From Mesorhizobium sp. ES1-4 (GTDB taxonomy: Bacteria > Pseudomonadota > Alphaproteobacteria > Rhizobiales > Rhizobiaceae), in the NCBI RefSeq assembly GCF_020164745.1, contig NZ_JAIUGV010000015.1, forward strand, positions 62,001-126,000: a DNA stretch of 64,000 bases, in the 5' to 3' direction. Positions 42,246 to 51,966 of this stretch are shown piece after piece; the first letter of the stretch is position 1, and each line of letters starts with the position of its first letter. Under the pieces are notes generated by a model. The model had not been told where the DNA came from and did not search any database. It saw only the letters and a list, made by a program, of their open reading frames with translations. The position numbers were made by a program, and so were the translations under genes.

Positions 42246-43091
42246 ATGTCATCGAGCGTCAGAACCACCACGTTGCCTTCCGGCGAGGCGATCCCCGTAC
42301 TCGGTCAGGGCACGTGGAAGATGGGCGAGGATTCGCGCCGCCGGGCCGAGGAGGTCAATGCCCTCAAGCTTGGTCTCGATCTCGGCGTCACGCTCATCGA
42401 CACCGCCGAAATGTATGCCGACGGCGGTGCCGAGGAGGTGGTTGCCCAGGCTATCGCCGGGCGCCGCGCCGAGGTTTTCCTGGTCTCGAAGGTTCTGCCG
42501 TCCAACGCTTCACGTGCCGGCGTGCAGCGCGCCTGCGAGAACAGCCTGAAGCGCCTCGCCACCGACCGCATCGATCTCTATCTGCTGCATTGGCCGGGCA
42601 GCGTGCCCCTGTCGGAAACGGTCGAAGCCTTCGAGGCGCTTAAAGAAGCCGGCAAGATCCGCCATTGGGGCGTCAGCAATTTCGACACCGACGAGATGCA
42701 GGAATTGGCGCTCCTGTCCGACGGCGACAAGGTCCAGACCAACCAGGTGCTCTACAATCTGGTTCGCCGGGGCCCGGAATTCGATCTCACGCCCTGGATG
42801 CGGAAACGTGGCATCCCTCTGATGGCCTATTCGCCGGTGGAGCAAGGCGCGTTGGCACGCAGCGGCAAGCTCGAGGCCGTCGCCGCCCGCCACGGTTTGA
42901 CGCCGGCACAGATCGCGCTGGCCTGGGTGATGCGACAGCAGGGCGTCATCGCCATCCCCAAGGCCAGCAGCCAGGAGCACGTCCGCCAGAATGTCGCTGC
43001 GTTGGACATAGACCTTACGGCGCAGGACATCGCCGATCTCGACCATGCGTTCCCGCCACCGACGCGCAAGCGCGGACTGGAGATGATTTAG
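42246..43091 (+). CDS. Aldo/keto reductase
   Basis: A 281-residue TIM-barrel reductase. The catalytic set is present: Asp and Tyr in LIDTAEMYADG, Lys in FLVSKVLPS and His in YLLHWPGSVP; the NADPH site AIPKASSQEHV is near the C-terminus. It reduces aldehydes or ketones with NADPH. ATG 42246 has GGAGG six bases upstream. It follows the copper genes after 91 bases and may belong to the same unit; a link to copper stress is inferred only from position. Confidence 0.9.
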   Translation: MSSSVRTTTLPSGEAIPVLGQGTWKMGEDSRRRAEEVNALKLGLDLGVTLIDTAEMYADGGAEEVVAQAIAGRRAEVFLVSKVLPSNASRAGVQRACENSLKRLATDRIDLYLLHWPGSVPLSETVEAFEALKEAGKIRHWGVSNFDTDEMQELALLSDGDKVQTNQVLYNLVRRGPEFDLTPWMRKRGIPLMAYSPVEQGALARSGKLEAVAARHGLTPAQIALAWVMRQQGVIAIPKASSQEHVRQNVAALDIDLTAQDIADLDHAFPPPTRKRGLEMI

Positions 43092-43113
43092 AACGGCGGG
43101 TGATACCGCCTTG

Positions 43114-45882
43114 CTACTTCCCCACCAGTCCCTTCAGCCGGTAAAGCGCCTCCAACGCTTCCCTTGGCGTCATCTCGTCGGGATTGATCTCACCGAGTGC
43201 GGCGCCCAGCGCGTCGCTCTTCACCGGTTTTGGTGCTTCGCGTTTCATCGCCACCGAAAACAGCGGGAGGTCGTCGACCAGCCGGTTGGTCTTGCCCGAA
43301 ACCTCGCCCTCCTCGAGCTGGTGCAGAACCGCTTTCGCGCGATCCACAACCGCCTCGGGCAGGCCGGCGAGCCGCGCCACCTGCACGCCGTAGGAGCGGT
43401 CGGCCGCACCCTTGCCGACCTCGTGCAGGAAAACGACGTCGCCTTCCCATTCCTTGACCCGCATGGTGACGTTGTGAAGCCGCGCCAGCTTGCCGGCGAG
43501 CGACGTCATCTCGTGGAAATGGGTGGCGAAGATCGCGCGGCAGCGGTTCTTCTCGTGCAGATATTCGACCGCCGCCCAGGCGATCGACAGGCCGTCGAAT
43601 GTCGCGGTGCCGCGGCCGATCTCGTCGAGGATCACCAGCGCGCGTTCGCCGGCCTGGTTGAGGATCGCCGCCGTCTCGACCATCTCGACCATGAAGGTCG
43701 AGCGGCCGCGCGCCAGGTCGTCCGAAGCGCCGACGCGCGAGAACAGCCGGTCGACGACGCCGATATGGGCCGATGCCGCCGGCACGAAGGAGCCGGTCTG
43801 GGCAAGGATCGCAATCAGCGCGTTCTGCCTGAGGAACGTGGACTTACCACCCATGTTGGGGCCGGTCAGCAGCCAGATCGCGCCGTTCTTGGCACTGCCT
43901 TCCGGCGAGAGGTCGCAATCATTGGCCACGAACGGGCCTTCGCCCGAACGGCGCAACGCCTGTTCGACCACCGGATGCCGGCCGCCGGATATTTCGAAGG
44001 CAAGGCTGGAATCCACCACCGGCCGGCACCAGGCCTCGCTTTCCGACAGAAGCGCAAGTGCCGCCGACACGTCGAGCACGGCGAGCGCATCGGCACCGGC
44101 GCGGATCGCCTCGGCCTCGCCGACCGCCTCCGCCGTCAGCGCATCGAAGGCAGTCAGCTCGATGTTCAGTGCCCGGTCGGCGGCGTTGGCGATCTTGGTT
44201 TCGAGCTCGGCGAGTTCCGTCGTCGTGAAGCGCATGGCGTTGGCCATGGTCTGGCGATGGATAAAACGCGCCTTCGCCCCATCGCTGCCGGTCATCACGG
44301 CATGATGGTTGGCCGTCACCTCGATGTAGTAGCCGAGCACGTTGTTGTGCCGGATCTTCAGCGAGCGGATACCCGTCTCCTCGATCAGCGAGCGCTCCAG
44401 TCCGGCGATCACCTTGCGCGACTCGTCGCGCAGCGCCCGCATCTCGTCGAGTTCGGCATGGTAGCCGCCGCGAACGAAGCCACCGTCGCGTTTGAGCAGC
44501 GGCAGTTCCTCGCCGAGCGCCTGGGTGAGGTGCTGGGCAAGTGACTTGGGCAGCGCGTGAATCGCGGCCATTGCGCCGGCCAGTTCCTGGGGCAGGGCGG
44601 TCGCGGCAAAAGTTTCGGCGATGGCGCCCGCCGCCTCGAAGCCGGCGCGCAGCGCGCCGAGATCGCGCGGACCACCCCGGTTCAGCGCCAGCCTGGATAG
44701 CGCACGCGGCATGTCGGCGACGCTCTTCAGGCTCATCCGCACTGCCTGGCAAAGCCGCACTTCGGAACGGAAGAACGACACTGAATCCAGCCGTGCTGCA
44801 ATGGCCCCCGGGTCGGTCAGCGGCGCCATCAGCCGGTCGGCGAGCAGCCTCGCGCCGCCGCCGGTCACCGTGCGATCGATGGCCTTGAACAGCGAACCCT
44901 CGCGGCTGCCGGACAGCGTGCGCAACAGTTCGAGATTGCCGCGCGTCGCGGGATCGATGAACAGGGTCGAGCCCTGCTCCTCGCGTTCGGGCCGCGACAG
45001 CGGCGGCCGCTCGGCCTTCTGCGTCTTCTCGACATAGGCGATGGCGCCCGAGATCGCCGACAGTTCGGCCCGCGAAAACGTGCCGAAACTGTCCGGTGTC
45101 GCTACCTCGAAGAAGCGCGCGATCCGTCCCGTGGCCGAGGCCGAATCGAACAGGCTTGGCGGCTGCGGGCTGGCGACACGGCCGAGCACGTCGAACACCG
45201 GCTTCAGCTCGGGATCGTGGAACACCGGCTCGGCGACGATCAGCTCACGCGGATCGACACGGAAGATGTCGGCCAGCAGCCGGTCGGCGGTGGTCTCGGC
45301 GACGCGGAAGGCGCCGGTCGAGATGTCGATCCAGGCAATTGCAAAGCTTCCTTGGTTCCCTGCTGCGCTGCCGCGCTCCCCGCCTCTTGGCTCCGCCCCG
45401 CCCTTCACCCTGCCCAGCGCCATCAGGAAACTCGATTCCGACGGCGCCAGCAATTTGTCCTCGGTGATCGTGCCCGGGGTCACCAGCCGCACCACGTCGC
45501 GGCGCACCACCGATTTTGAACCGCGTTTCTTGGCCTCCGCCGGATCCTCGATCTGCTCGCAGACAGCGACGCGAAAACCCTGGCCGATCAGCTTCTGCAG
45601 ATAGTCGTCGGCCGCATGCACCGGCACGCCGCACATGGGAATATCGTGGCCCTGATGCTTGCCGCGCTTGGTCAGCACGATGCCCAGCGCCCGGCTCGCC
45701 TTCTCGGCATCGTCGAAGAACAGTTCGTAGAAATCGCCCATGCGGTAGAACAGCAGCGAATCCGGGTTCGCCGCCTTGATCTCGATGAACTGCTCCATCA
45801 TCGGCGTGACGGCAGCGCCGGGCTGTGGCGGCGTCATCGCCTCGGGGGCGGTGTCGGGCTCGTTCGGGCTGTGCATGTTCAT
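43114..45882 (-). CDS. mutS: DNA mismatch repair protein MutS
   Basis: A 922-residue MutS. The mismatch-binding N-terminus reads MEQFIEIKAANPDSLLFYRMGDFYELFF, with the Phe-x-Glu motif as FYE. The ATPase has LTGPNMGGKSTFLRQN and ILDEIGRGTATFDGLSIAWA. The C-terminal MutL/clamp contact region ends EALYRLKGLVGK. It starts repair of mispaired bases. A Gly/Arg-rich insertion (GGAEPRGGERGSAAGN) lies in the connector region. ATG 45882 or 45876 are equally possible. Confidence 0.96.
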   Translation of the reverse strand: MNMHSPNEPDTAPEAMTPPQPGAAVTPMMEQFIEIKAANPDSLLFYRMGDFYELFFDDAEKASRALGIVLTKRGKHQGHDIPMCGVPVHAADDYLQKLIGQGFRVAVCEQIEDPAEAKKRGSKSVVRRDVVRLVTPGTITEDKLLAPSESSFLMALGRVKGGAEPRGGERGSAAGNQGSFAIAWIDISTGAFRVAETTADRLLADIFRVDPRELIVAEPVFHDPELKPVFDVLGRVASPQPPSLFDSASATGRIARFFEVATPDSFGTFSRAELSAISGAIAYVEKTQKAERPPLSRPEREEQGSTLFIDPATRGNLELLRTLSGSREGSLFKAIDRTVTGGGARLLADRLMAPLTDPGAIAARLDSVSFFRSEVRLCQAVRMSLKSVADMPRALSRLALNRGGPRDLGALRAGFEAAGAIAETFAATALPQELAGAMAAIHALPKSLAQHLTQALGEELPLLKRDGGFVRGGYHAELDEMRALRDESRKVIAGLERSLIEETGIRSLKIRHNNVLGYYIEVTANHHAVMTGSDGAKARFIHRQTMANAMRFTTTELAELETKIANAADRALNIELTAFDALTAEAVGEAEAIRAGADALAVLDVSAALALLSESEAWCRPVVDSSLAFEISGGRHPVVEQALRRSGEGPFVANDCDLSPEGSAKNGAIWLLTGPNMGGKSTFLRQNALIAILAQTGSFVPAASAHIGVVDRLFSRVGASDDLARGRSTFMVEMVETAAILNQAGERALVILDEIGRGTATFDGLSIAWAAVEYLHEKNRCRAIFATHFHEMTSLAGKLARLHNVTMRVKEWEGDVVFLHEVGKGAADRSYGVQVARLAGLPEAVVDRAKAVLHQLEEGEVSGKTNRLVDDLPLFSVAMKREAPKPVKSDALGAALGEINPDEMTPREALEALYRLKGLVGK

Positions 45883-46043
45883 GGCGCGGCACGCTAGCAG
45901 ATGTGATGGCGGGGTTTAATGCCGGGCCGTCGAAAAGCAGGGGAAGACCGCGAGCCATCTTCCGTGGAACGGCTATTCAGCGGCATTGTCCGATGGTGTG
46001 ATCGCGAATATCTGTCGCCTTGGAGTATTAGTAGCGGGGCATC

Positions 46044-47237
46044 ATGGACAGGGACGGGCACGAAACGTTCGAGGAGATGGTGGGACCGATCGACTCGCCA
46101 CTCGAACGGCTCTGGCTCATGACAGCCCGGCACGCCAGTCAAAGTGTAGGCGATCTGAAGCTCATGGCGGCCAAGCGGCTTCCTTTCTTCCTTCCGGATA
46201 CCGGTCCCTTCTCCGGTCTCGACGGAAACATCCGGGTCGCTGTCCATGTTCTCAATCACGATCCGCTGGTGATCTACACGCCGATCGGCGGGCCACGGCC
46301 GCTCAGCTCGATCGTGGCGATCGGCCGGCGCCTCGCGTCGCGTCGCGTCGTCTTCCTGATGATGCCGAACTGGACGCTCGAGCGGCCGCGTGTCATCCCA
46401 AGCCTCGGCAGAGACATCGCCTGGTACCGCGAGCGCTTTCCAGCTCATGAGTTGATTTTTCTCTGTAATACCGAGGAAGAGCGCCGTCTGGTTGCCGCGG
46501 TCGGAGGAACCGCGATCTTCTCCAACCACAATCTTATGGTCTCGGAGGAGATTTTCCGGCCCTTGTTGGACGTCCCGGTCGAGTTCGACGCCGTCTATAA
46601 TGCTCGCATCTCGCACACCAAGCGCCACTATCTCGCCTTCGACATAGAAAGGCTTGTCCACGTCACCTTTTCGATTGGCGAACTGCCCCGGGCCGGCGAC
46701 CGTGCTTTTATCCGCCGCCTGCGGTCGCAGTCGCCGCTGCACCGCATAGCCAACCCCGCCGTCCGTGATGTCGTGGCTCCGCTGGCGCCACATGAGGTCA
46801 ATCGCGTCTACAACCAGGCCGCGGTTGGTCTCTGTCTGTCGGCAGCGGAGGGAGCGATGCGCTCCAGCATGGAATATCTGATGGCCGGGTTGCCGGTGGT
46901 CAGCACGCCCAGCGTCGGCGGCCGGGACGTCTTTTTCGATCCGGACTATTGCATCATCGCCGAGCCCGATCCGGCGGCGATCCGGCGCGCGGTCGAGACG
47001 CTCCGCGACCGCGCCATTCCGCGTGAGGAGATCCGCGACCGCACGCTGGCCAAGGTGCGGGCTCAACGGCAGGAGCTCACAGTATTTCTTTCCGACCTGT
47101 TCAAGAGGATAGGAAGCAGCCAACCGCCGCTATCGCAATGGCCGTTTCCCGAAATCGGGATGCTGCGGCGCTGGGCGACGGTGCGCCAGCACGCGCGCGA
47201 GATCCCGCCGTCCAGGACGCCACAAGAACGGCCGTGA
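46044..47237 (+). CDS. Glycosyltransferase (GT4-like fold)
   Basis: A 397-residue cytoplasmic protein. The C-terminal half shows the GT-B nucleotide-sugar site: VGLCLSAAEGAMRSSMEYLMAGLPVVSTPSVGG, then DPDYCIIAEPDPAAIRRAVE. The N-terminal half is divergent. Donor and acceptor are unknown. It is divergent from mutS and upstream of the malic enzyme gene. Confidence 0.75.
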   Translation: MDRDGHETFEEMVGPIDSPLERLWLMTARHASQSVGDLKLMAAKRLPFFLPDTGPFSGLDGNIRVAVHVLNHDPLVIYTPIGGPRPLSSIVAIGRRLASRRVVFLMMPNWTLERPRVIPSLGRDIAWYRERFPAHELIFLCNTEEERRLVAAVGGTAIFSNHNLMVSEEIFRPLLDVPVEFDAVYNARISHTKRHYLAFDIERLVHVTFSIGELPRAGDRAFIRRLRSQSPLHRIANPAVRDVVAPLAPHEVNRVYNQAAVGLCLSAAEGAMRSSMEYLMAGLPVVSTPSVGGRDVFFDPDYCIIAEPDPAAIRRAVETLRDRAIPREEIRDRTLAKVRAQRQELTVFLSDLFKRIGSSQPPLSQWPFPEIGMLRRWATVRQHAREIPPSRTPQERP

Positions 47238-47368
47238 CCGCCGTGTCCGCCTTGAAGCAGCTTTGCCCAGCTTCGTGGTTTACACGCGGCGGCCCGTGGT
47301 CTTAATTCGCAGGCACACAGGCGCCCGCTTCAAGGAGGTGCCGCACCGGCGAGGAAATCAAAAAGATC

Positions 47369-49648
47369 ATGGCCAGGAAAACCGAGAACAACGGTCCGTC
47401 CGTCAGCGCGCAGGAAGCGCTCGAATTCCACGCCATGGGCCGGCCCGGAAAGCTGGAGATCGTCGCCACCAAGCCGATGACGACGCAGCGCGATCTCAGC
47501 CTCGCCTATTCGCCGGGAGTCGCCGTGCCCGTGCGCGCCATCGCCGAGGACCCATCCAGAGCCTTCGACTACACGACGCGCGGCAACATGGTCGCCGTCA
47601 TCTCCAACGGCACCGCCATTCTTGGCCTCGGCAATCTCGGCGCGCTGGCCTCCAAACCGGTTATGGAAGGCAAGGCGGTGCTGTTCAAGCGCTTCGCCGA
47701 TGTCGATTCCATCGACCTCGAGGTGGATACCGAGGATGCCGACGAGTTCATCAACTGCGTGCGCTTCCTCGGTCCTTCCTTCGGCGGCATCAACCTGGAA
47801 GACATCAAGGCGCCGGAGTGCTTCATCATCGAGCAGCGCCTGCGCGAGCTGATGGACATCCCGGTCTTCCACGACGACCAGCATGGCACCGCCATCATCT
47901 CGGCCGCCGGCCTGATCAACGCGCTGGAGATCACCGGCCGCGACATGAAGACCACGAAGATGGTCTGCAACGGCGCGGGTGCCGCCGGCATCGCCTGCAT
48001 CGAACTGATGAAGGCGATGGGTTTTTCGCCCGAAAACATCACCTTGTGCGACACCAAGGCCGTCGTCTTCCAGGGCCGCACCGAGGGCATGAACCAGTGG
48101 AAATCAGCGCATGCGGTCAAGACCGAGGCGCGTTCCCTGGCCGAAGCGCTCGACGGCGCCGATGTCTTCCTCGGCCTTTCCGCCAAGGGCGCGCTGACCA
48201 CCGCCATGGTGCGGTCGATGGCCAAGAACCCGATCATCTTCGCCATGGCCAATCCCGATCCGGAAATCACCCCCGAGGAAGTAGCCGAGATCCGCACCGA
48301 CGCCATCATGGCCACCGGGCGTTCGGATTATGCCAACCAGGTCAACAACGTGCTCGGCTTCCCCTACATCTTCCGCGGCGCGCTGGATGTCAGGGCCACC
48401 ACCATCAATGACGACATGAAGATCGCCGCCGCCCGGGCGCTGGCCGAACTGGCGCGCCAGGACGTGCCCGACGACGTTGCCGCTGCCTATCAGGGCAACC
48501 GGCCGAAATTCGGCCCCAACTACATCATCCCAGTGCCGTTCGACCCGCGTCTGATCTCGGCCATCCCGATTGCCGTGGCCAAGGCGGCGATGGACTCGGG
48601 CGTCGCCCGCAAGCCGATCCTCGATCTCGACCGCTACGCGCAGGAACTTTCCGCCCGCCGCGATCCGATCGCCTCGACCCTGCAGCGCATCTACGACCGC
48701 GTGCGCCGCCAGCCCAAGCGGATCGTCTTCGCCGAAGGCGAAGAGGAGCAGGTGATGCGCGCCGCCGTCTCCTATGTGAACCAGCGGCTCGGCACGGCCA
48801 TCCTGCTCGGCCGCGACGACGTCATCAAGGAGAACGCCAGGCACGCCGGCATCGACCTGAACAAGCAAGGCATCGAGATCATCAATGCGCGCCTGTCACG
48901 CCGCAATTCGATCTACACCGACTACCTCTACGAACGCATGCAGCGCAAAGGGTTCCTGTTCCGCGACTGCCAGCGGCTGATCAACAACGACCGCAACCAT
49001 TTCGCCGCCTGCATGGTGGCGCTGGGCGACGCCGACGGCATCGTCACCGGCGTCACCCGCAACTATTCCACTGCACTCGACGACATCAGGCGCGTCATCG
49101 ACGCCAAGCCCGGGCACCGCGTCATCGGCGCCTCGATCGTGCTGGCGCGCGGCCGCACGGTGATCGTCGCCGACACCGCCGTCCACGACATGCCCAACGC
49201 CGAGCAGATCGCCGACATCGCCGAGGAGGCGGCAGGCTTTGCCCGCCGCATGGGCTATGAGCCGCGGCTCGCCATGCTTGCTTATTCCACCTTCGGCCAT
49301 CCGCAGGGCGAGCGTTCCGAGCGTATCCAGGAAGCCGTGCGCATTCTCGACAAGCGGCGCGTCGATTTCGAATATGACGGCGAAATGGCGGCCGACGTGG
49401 CACTCAACGCCCGCGCCATGGCGCAATATCCGTTCATCCGTCTGACCGGCCCGGCCAACGTGCTGATCATGCCGGCGTTCCACTCGGCCTCGATCTCGAC
49501 CAAGATGCTGCAGGAACTCGGCGGCTCGACCGTCATCGGCCCGCTGCTGGTCGGCCTGAACAAGCCGGTGCAGATCGTCTCGCTGAACGCCAAGGACTCG
49601 GACATCGTGAATATGGCGGCGATCGCGGCCTATACGGCGGGGACCTGA
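47369..49648 (+). CDS. maeB: NADP-type malic enzyme with C-terminal phosphotransacetylase-like domain
   Basis: A 759-residue protein of the large bacterial malic enzyme type. Residues 1-430 are the malic enzyme: SLAYSPGVAVPVRAIAEDP, the metal site VFHDDQHGTAIISAAGL and the dinucleotide fold VCNGAGAAGIACIEL. From about 440 onward lies a phosphate acetyltransferase-like domain (KRIVFAEGEEEQVMRAAV) that is usually regulatory. It converts malate to pyruvate; rhizobia carry two such enzymes, Dme and Tme, and I cannot tell which this is by eye. Confidence 0.92.
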   Translation: MARKTENNGPSVSAQEALEFHAMGRPGKLEIVATKPMTTQRDLSLAYSPGVAVPVRAIAEDPSRAFDYTTRGNMVAVISNGTAILGLGNLGALASKPVMEGKAVLFKRFADVDSIDLEVDTEDADEFINCVRFLGPSFGGINLEDIKAPECFIIEQRLRELMDIPVFHDDQHGTAIISAAGLINALEITGRDMKTTKMVCNGAGAAGIACIELMKAMGFSPENITLCDTKAVVFQGRTEGMNQWKSAHAVKTEARSLAEALDGADVFLGLSAKGALTTAMVRSMAKNPIIFAMANPDPEITPEEVAEIRTDAIMATGRSDYANQVNNVLGFPYIFRGALDVRATTINDDMKIAAARALAELARQDVPDDVAAAYQGNRPKFGPNYIIPVPFDPRLISAIPIAVAKAAMDSGVARKPILDLDRYAQELSARRDPIASTLQRIYDRVRRQPKRIVFAEGEEEQVMRAAVSYVNQRLGTAILLGRDDVIKENARHAGIDLNKQGIEIINARLSRRNSIYTDYLYERMQRKGFLFRDCQRLINNDRNHFAACMVALGDADGIVTGVTRNYSTALDDIRRVIDAKPGHRVIGASIVLARGRTVIVADTAVHDMPNAEQIADIAEEAAGFARRMGYEPRLAMLAYSTFGHPQGERSERIQEAVRILDKRRVDFEYDGEMAADVALNARAMAQYPFIRLTGPANVLIMPAFHSASISTKMLQELGGSTVIGPLLVGLNKPVQIVSLNAKDSDIVNMAAIAAYTAGT

Positions 49649-49694
49649 GGAACAGTCCGCGCGACCGACGAAGCTGGCGATCAGGCTGGGGCCG

Positions 49695-50405
49695 TCACCC
49701 CGGCGCGAACGCCCGCGCCGCCGCGACCACTTCCTCCGCCTGGTCCTGCCGCAGCAGGTCGATCGGAATGCGGCCGTCGAGCTGTGCCGCCGGGCGGGTC
49801 AGCCACAGCCATGCGAGCCTCGGGTTGCCGATCAGTTCCTGCACCTCGCCTATGCCCGCCACCGGCCTGCCGTCGACGAACTGCGCCAGCGGGAAGACGT
49901 GTTTGCGGCCGCCCTTGCGCAGCGCGACGACGTCGCCGCGTTTCTGCCAGCGGTGCAGGGTCGAGCGGGCGATGCGCAGGTTTTCCTCGAGGTAGGTCGA
50001 GCCCGCGACGCGGCCGGCCCAGTCCTCGATCAGCATCGATTCGAGGTCGTCGGACTGGGGGAGCGAGAGCGCTGTCTCGGCGCCGGCCAAAAGGGTCGAG
50101 GACAGGTTGTCCGCGCCGGCGGTGCCGGCCTCGCTGCGGCGCGCGGCTTCCGCCGCGAGCGCACGCACGAATTTCGAGGCAAGGCCGGGAAGGTCGGCAT
50201 GGATGGCGTCGATGGCGCGCTGGTGCTTGGGCGACAGCAAGGTGACGGCGGACGCTATGCTGCCGGCGATCTTGCCGACCGAGACCATTGTGGACCCGTT
50301 GATGGCCTCGTCATAATGGGCAAGCGCACGCTCGACCTTTTCGGCGACCATGTCGGCGAAATCGTCCTGCGTGATACCGGTCGTCTTAGTCTGAAATCTT
50401 GTCAT
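49695..50405 (-). CDS. DUF2384 (MbcA/ParS/Xre antitoxin-like) protein
   Basis: A 236-residue protein. The C-terminal ~55 residues (GIGEVQELIGNPRLAWLWLT...GRIPIDLL) match the DUF2384 toxin-binding domain of RES/Xre antitoxins; before it lies a helix-turn-helix-like ENLRIARSTLHRWQKRGDVVAL. In antitoxins this domain binds a RES-type toxin encoded next door. No RES gene is adjacent here, so the protein is a solitary member, perhaps a regulator. Confidence 0.7.
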   Translation of the reverse strand: MTRFQTKTTGITQDDFADMVAEKVERALAHYDEAINGSTMVSVGKIAGSIASAVTLLSPKHQRAIDAIHADLPGLASKFVRALAAEAARRSEAGTAGADNLSSTLLAGAETALSLPQSDDLESMLIEDWAGRVAGSTYLEENLRIARSTLHRWQKRGDVVALRKGGRKHVFPLAQFVDGRPVAGIGEVQELIGNPRLAWLWLTRPAAQLDGRIPIDLLRQDQAEEVVAAARAFAPG

Positions 50406-50700
50406 GCATCTGTCTTCTGGGCCGCGCGCGCTCCTCCCTCCAGCCGCGGCCGGTTGTTGAACGGCTAGGGTGGAAAGTGGAGGGCGTGACGGCGACAGAT
50501 GCAGCGACCCGACAGGTTGCTGTCCTGCATTGCTTCACACCCCGATAAGCGTTCCGAAATGTCAGTCAGGGCACGCTCGCATTTTCGTGTAGGAGCGGTA
50601 TGTGACAACCGCGCGACGGCCAGAAGCGGTCCGTGCAAAGGATCCGAACGCCCAAAGGGGTGGCGGCCGCGAAGGGCAGCAACGCGACCAGCTGGATGAG
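50406..50700. other. Intergenic stretch without a recognisable gene
   Basis: About 295 bases between the DUF2384 gene and the adenosine-kinase-like gene. The + strand frame at 50499-50699 is arginine- and serine-rich with no ribosome site, so I reject it. Nothing else seen. Confidence 0.45.
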
Positions 50701-51693
50701 TTACAACAACCCCGCCTGCTCGGCCTCTTTGCGCAGGTTCTGCCGTGGCCTCGGGCCGATCTGCTGGATCACCAATCCGGCCGCCAGTGAGCCAAGATCG
50801 CCGCAGGTCTGGAGGTCGCGTCCCTGTGTATAGCCATGCAGGAAGCCGGCGGCGTAGAGGTCGCCGGCGCCCGTCGTGTCGACCAGCTCCTTGATGGCGG
50901 TGGCCTTTATGACCACGGTCTCGTCGCCGCGCACGATGACCGAGCCCTTTTCGGAGCGGGTCACCGCCGCGATCTTGCAATCCTTGCGGATCCGCGCCAG
51001 CGCCTCGTCGAACGACGACGTCTGGTAAAGCGACTTGATCTCGTGGCTGTTGGCAAAGACGATGTCGACCGTGCCTGAACGCATCAGGTCGAGGAACTCG
51101 TCGCGGTAGCGGTCGACGCAGAACGAATCGGAGAGTGTCATGGACACTTCGCGGCCGGCCGCGTGCGCCAGCCTGGCCGTCTGCCGGATGGCTTCCTTGG
51201 CGCGCGGCGGGTCCCACAGATAGCCCTCGAAATAGGTGACCTTGGCGCCCGACGCCTTGTCGGCCTCGACGTCTTCCGGCCCGAGTTCGACGCAGGCGCC
51301 GAGATAGGTGTTCATCGAGCGCTCGCCATCGGGCGTGACGAAGATCATCGAGCGCGCCGTCGGCGGCTCGCCCTCAAGCGGCCTTGTGTCGAAGGCGACG
51401 CCCTGCGCGTGGATATCGTGCGCATAGATTTCGCCCAGCACATCGTTGGAGACCTTGCCGAAGAAGGCGGCGCGACCGCCGAAGGAGGCGATACCAGCCG
51501 CCGTGTTGCCGGCGCTGCCGCCGGAGGCCTCGATCGCCGGCCCCATGCGGCTGTAGAGCAATTCGGCGCGGTGCGTGTCGATGAGGTTCATCGCGCCCTT
51601 GATGATGCCGTTGGTCTCGAGGAAATCCTCCTCGCACTGGGCGATGATGTCGACAATCGCATTGCCGATGCAAAGCACGTCATAGTCCGGCAT
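50701..51693 (-). CDS. Adenosine kinase-like PfkB family sugar kinase
   Basis: A 330-residue ribokinase-family enzyme. PfkB marks: VLCIGNAIVDIIAQ at the start, SGGSAGNTAAGIASFGG for substrate and the anion-hole signature LVDTTGAGDLYAAGFLHG with the catalytic Asp. The closest group in rhizobia is annotated as adenosine kinase, so it probably phosphorylates a nucleoside. ATG 51693 has GGAG about 8 bases upstream. Confidence 0.85.
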   Translation of the reverse strand: MPDYDVLCIGNAIVDIIAQCEEDFLETNGIIKGAMNLIDTHRAELLYSRMGPAIEASGGSAGNTAAGIASFGGRAAFFGKVSNDVLGEIYAHDIHAQGVAFDTRPLEGEPPTARSMIFVTPDGERSMNTYLGACVELGPEDVEADKASGAKVTYFEGYLWDPPRAKEAIRQTARLAHAAGREVSMTLSDSFCVDRYRDEFLDLMRSGTVDIVFANSHEIKSLYQTSSFDEALARIRKDCKIAAVTRSEKGSVIVRGDETVVIKATAIKELVDTTGAGDLYAAGFLHGYTQGRDLQTCGDLGSLAAGLVIQQIGPRPRQNLRKEAEQAGLL

Positions 51694-51966
51694 CAATGTC
51701 TCCGCGAAAAACCCCGAGCCGGCTTCCTGCCATGCCCGCGCGGGTCTACAGCATGACCCTGAAAACTGGCAACCGATTTTCTGTCATAGCCGGAGGCGAG
51801 GCCCATCCCTTGCCGAACGAGCCGGAAACCGCGTGCCAGCAAGACGGTTCCGCACCTGGTTTTCGTTGTACCCCAGGCGCTATGACAATTCGATCGTGGC
51901 CGAAGCATTTCGTCGTGGCGTTGCCTAAAAGGGCTTGTCCGATCCCGATCCGAAGGCGGCAAGCCC

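Noticed and set aside
50499..50699. 66-codon + strand frame
   Set aside because: No ribosome site, Ser/Arg-rich, no recognisable pattern.
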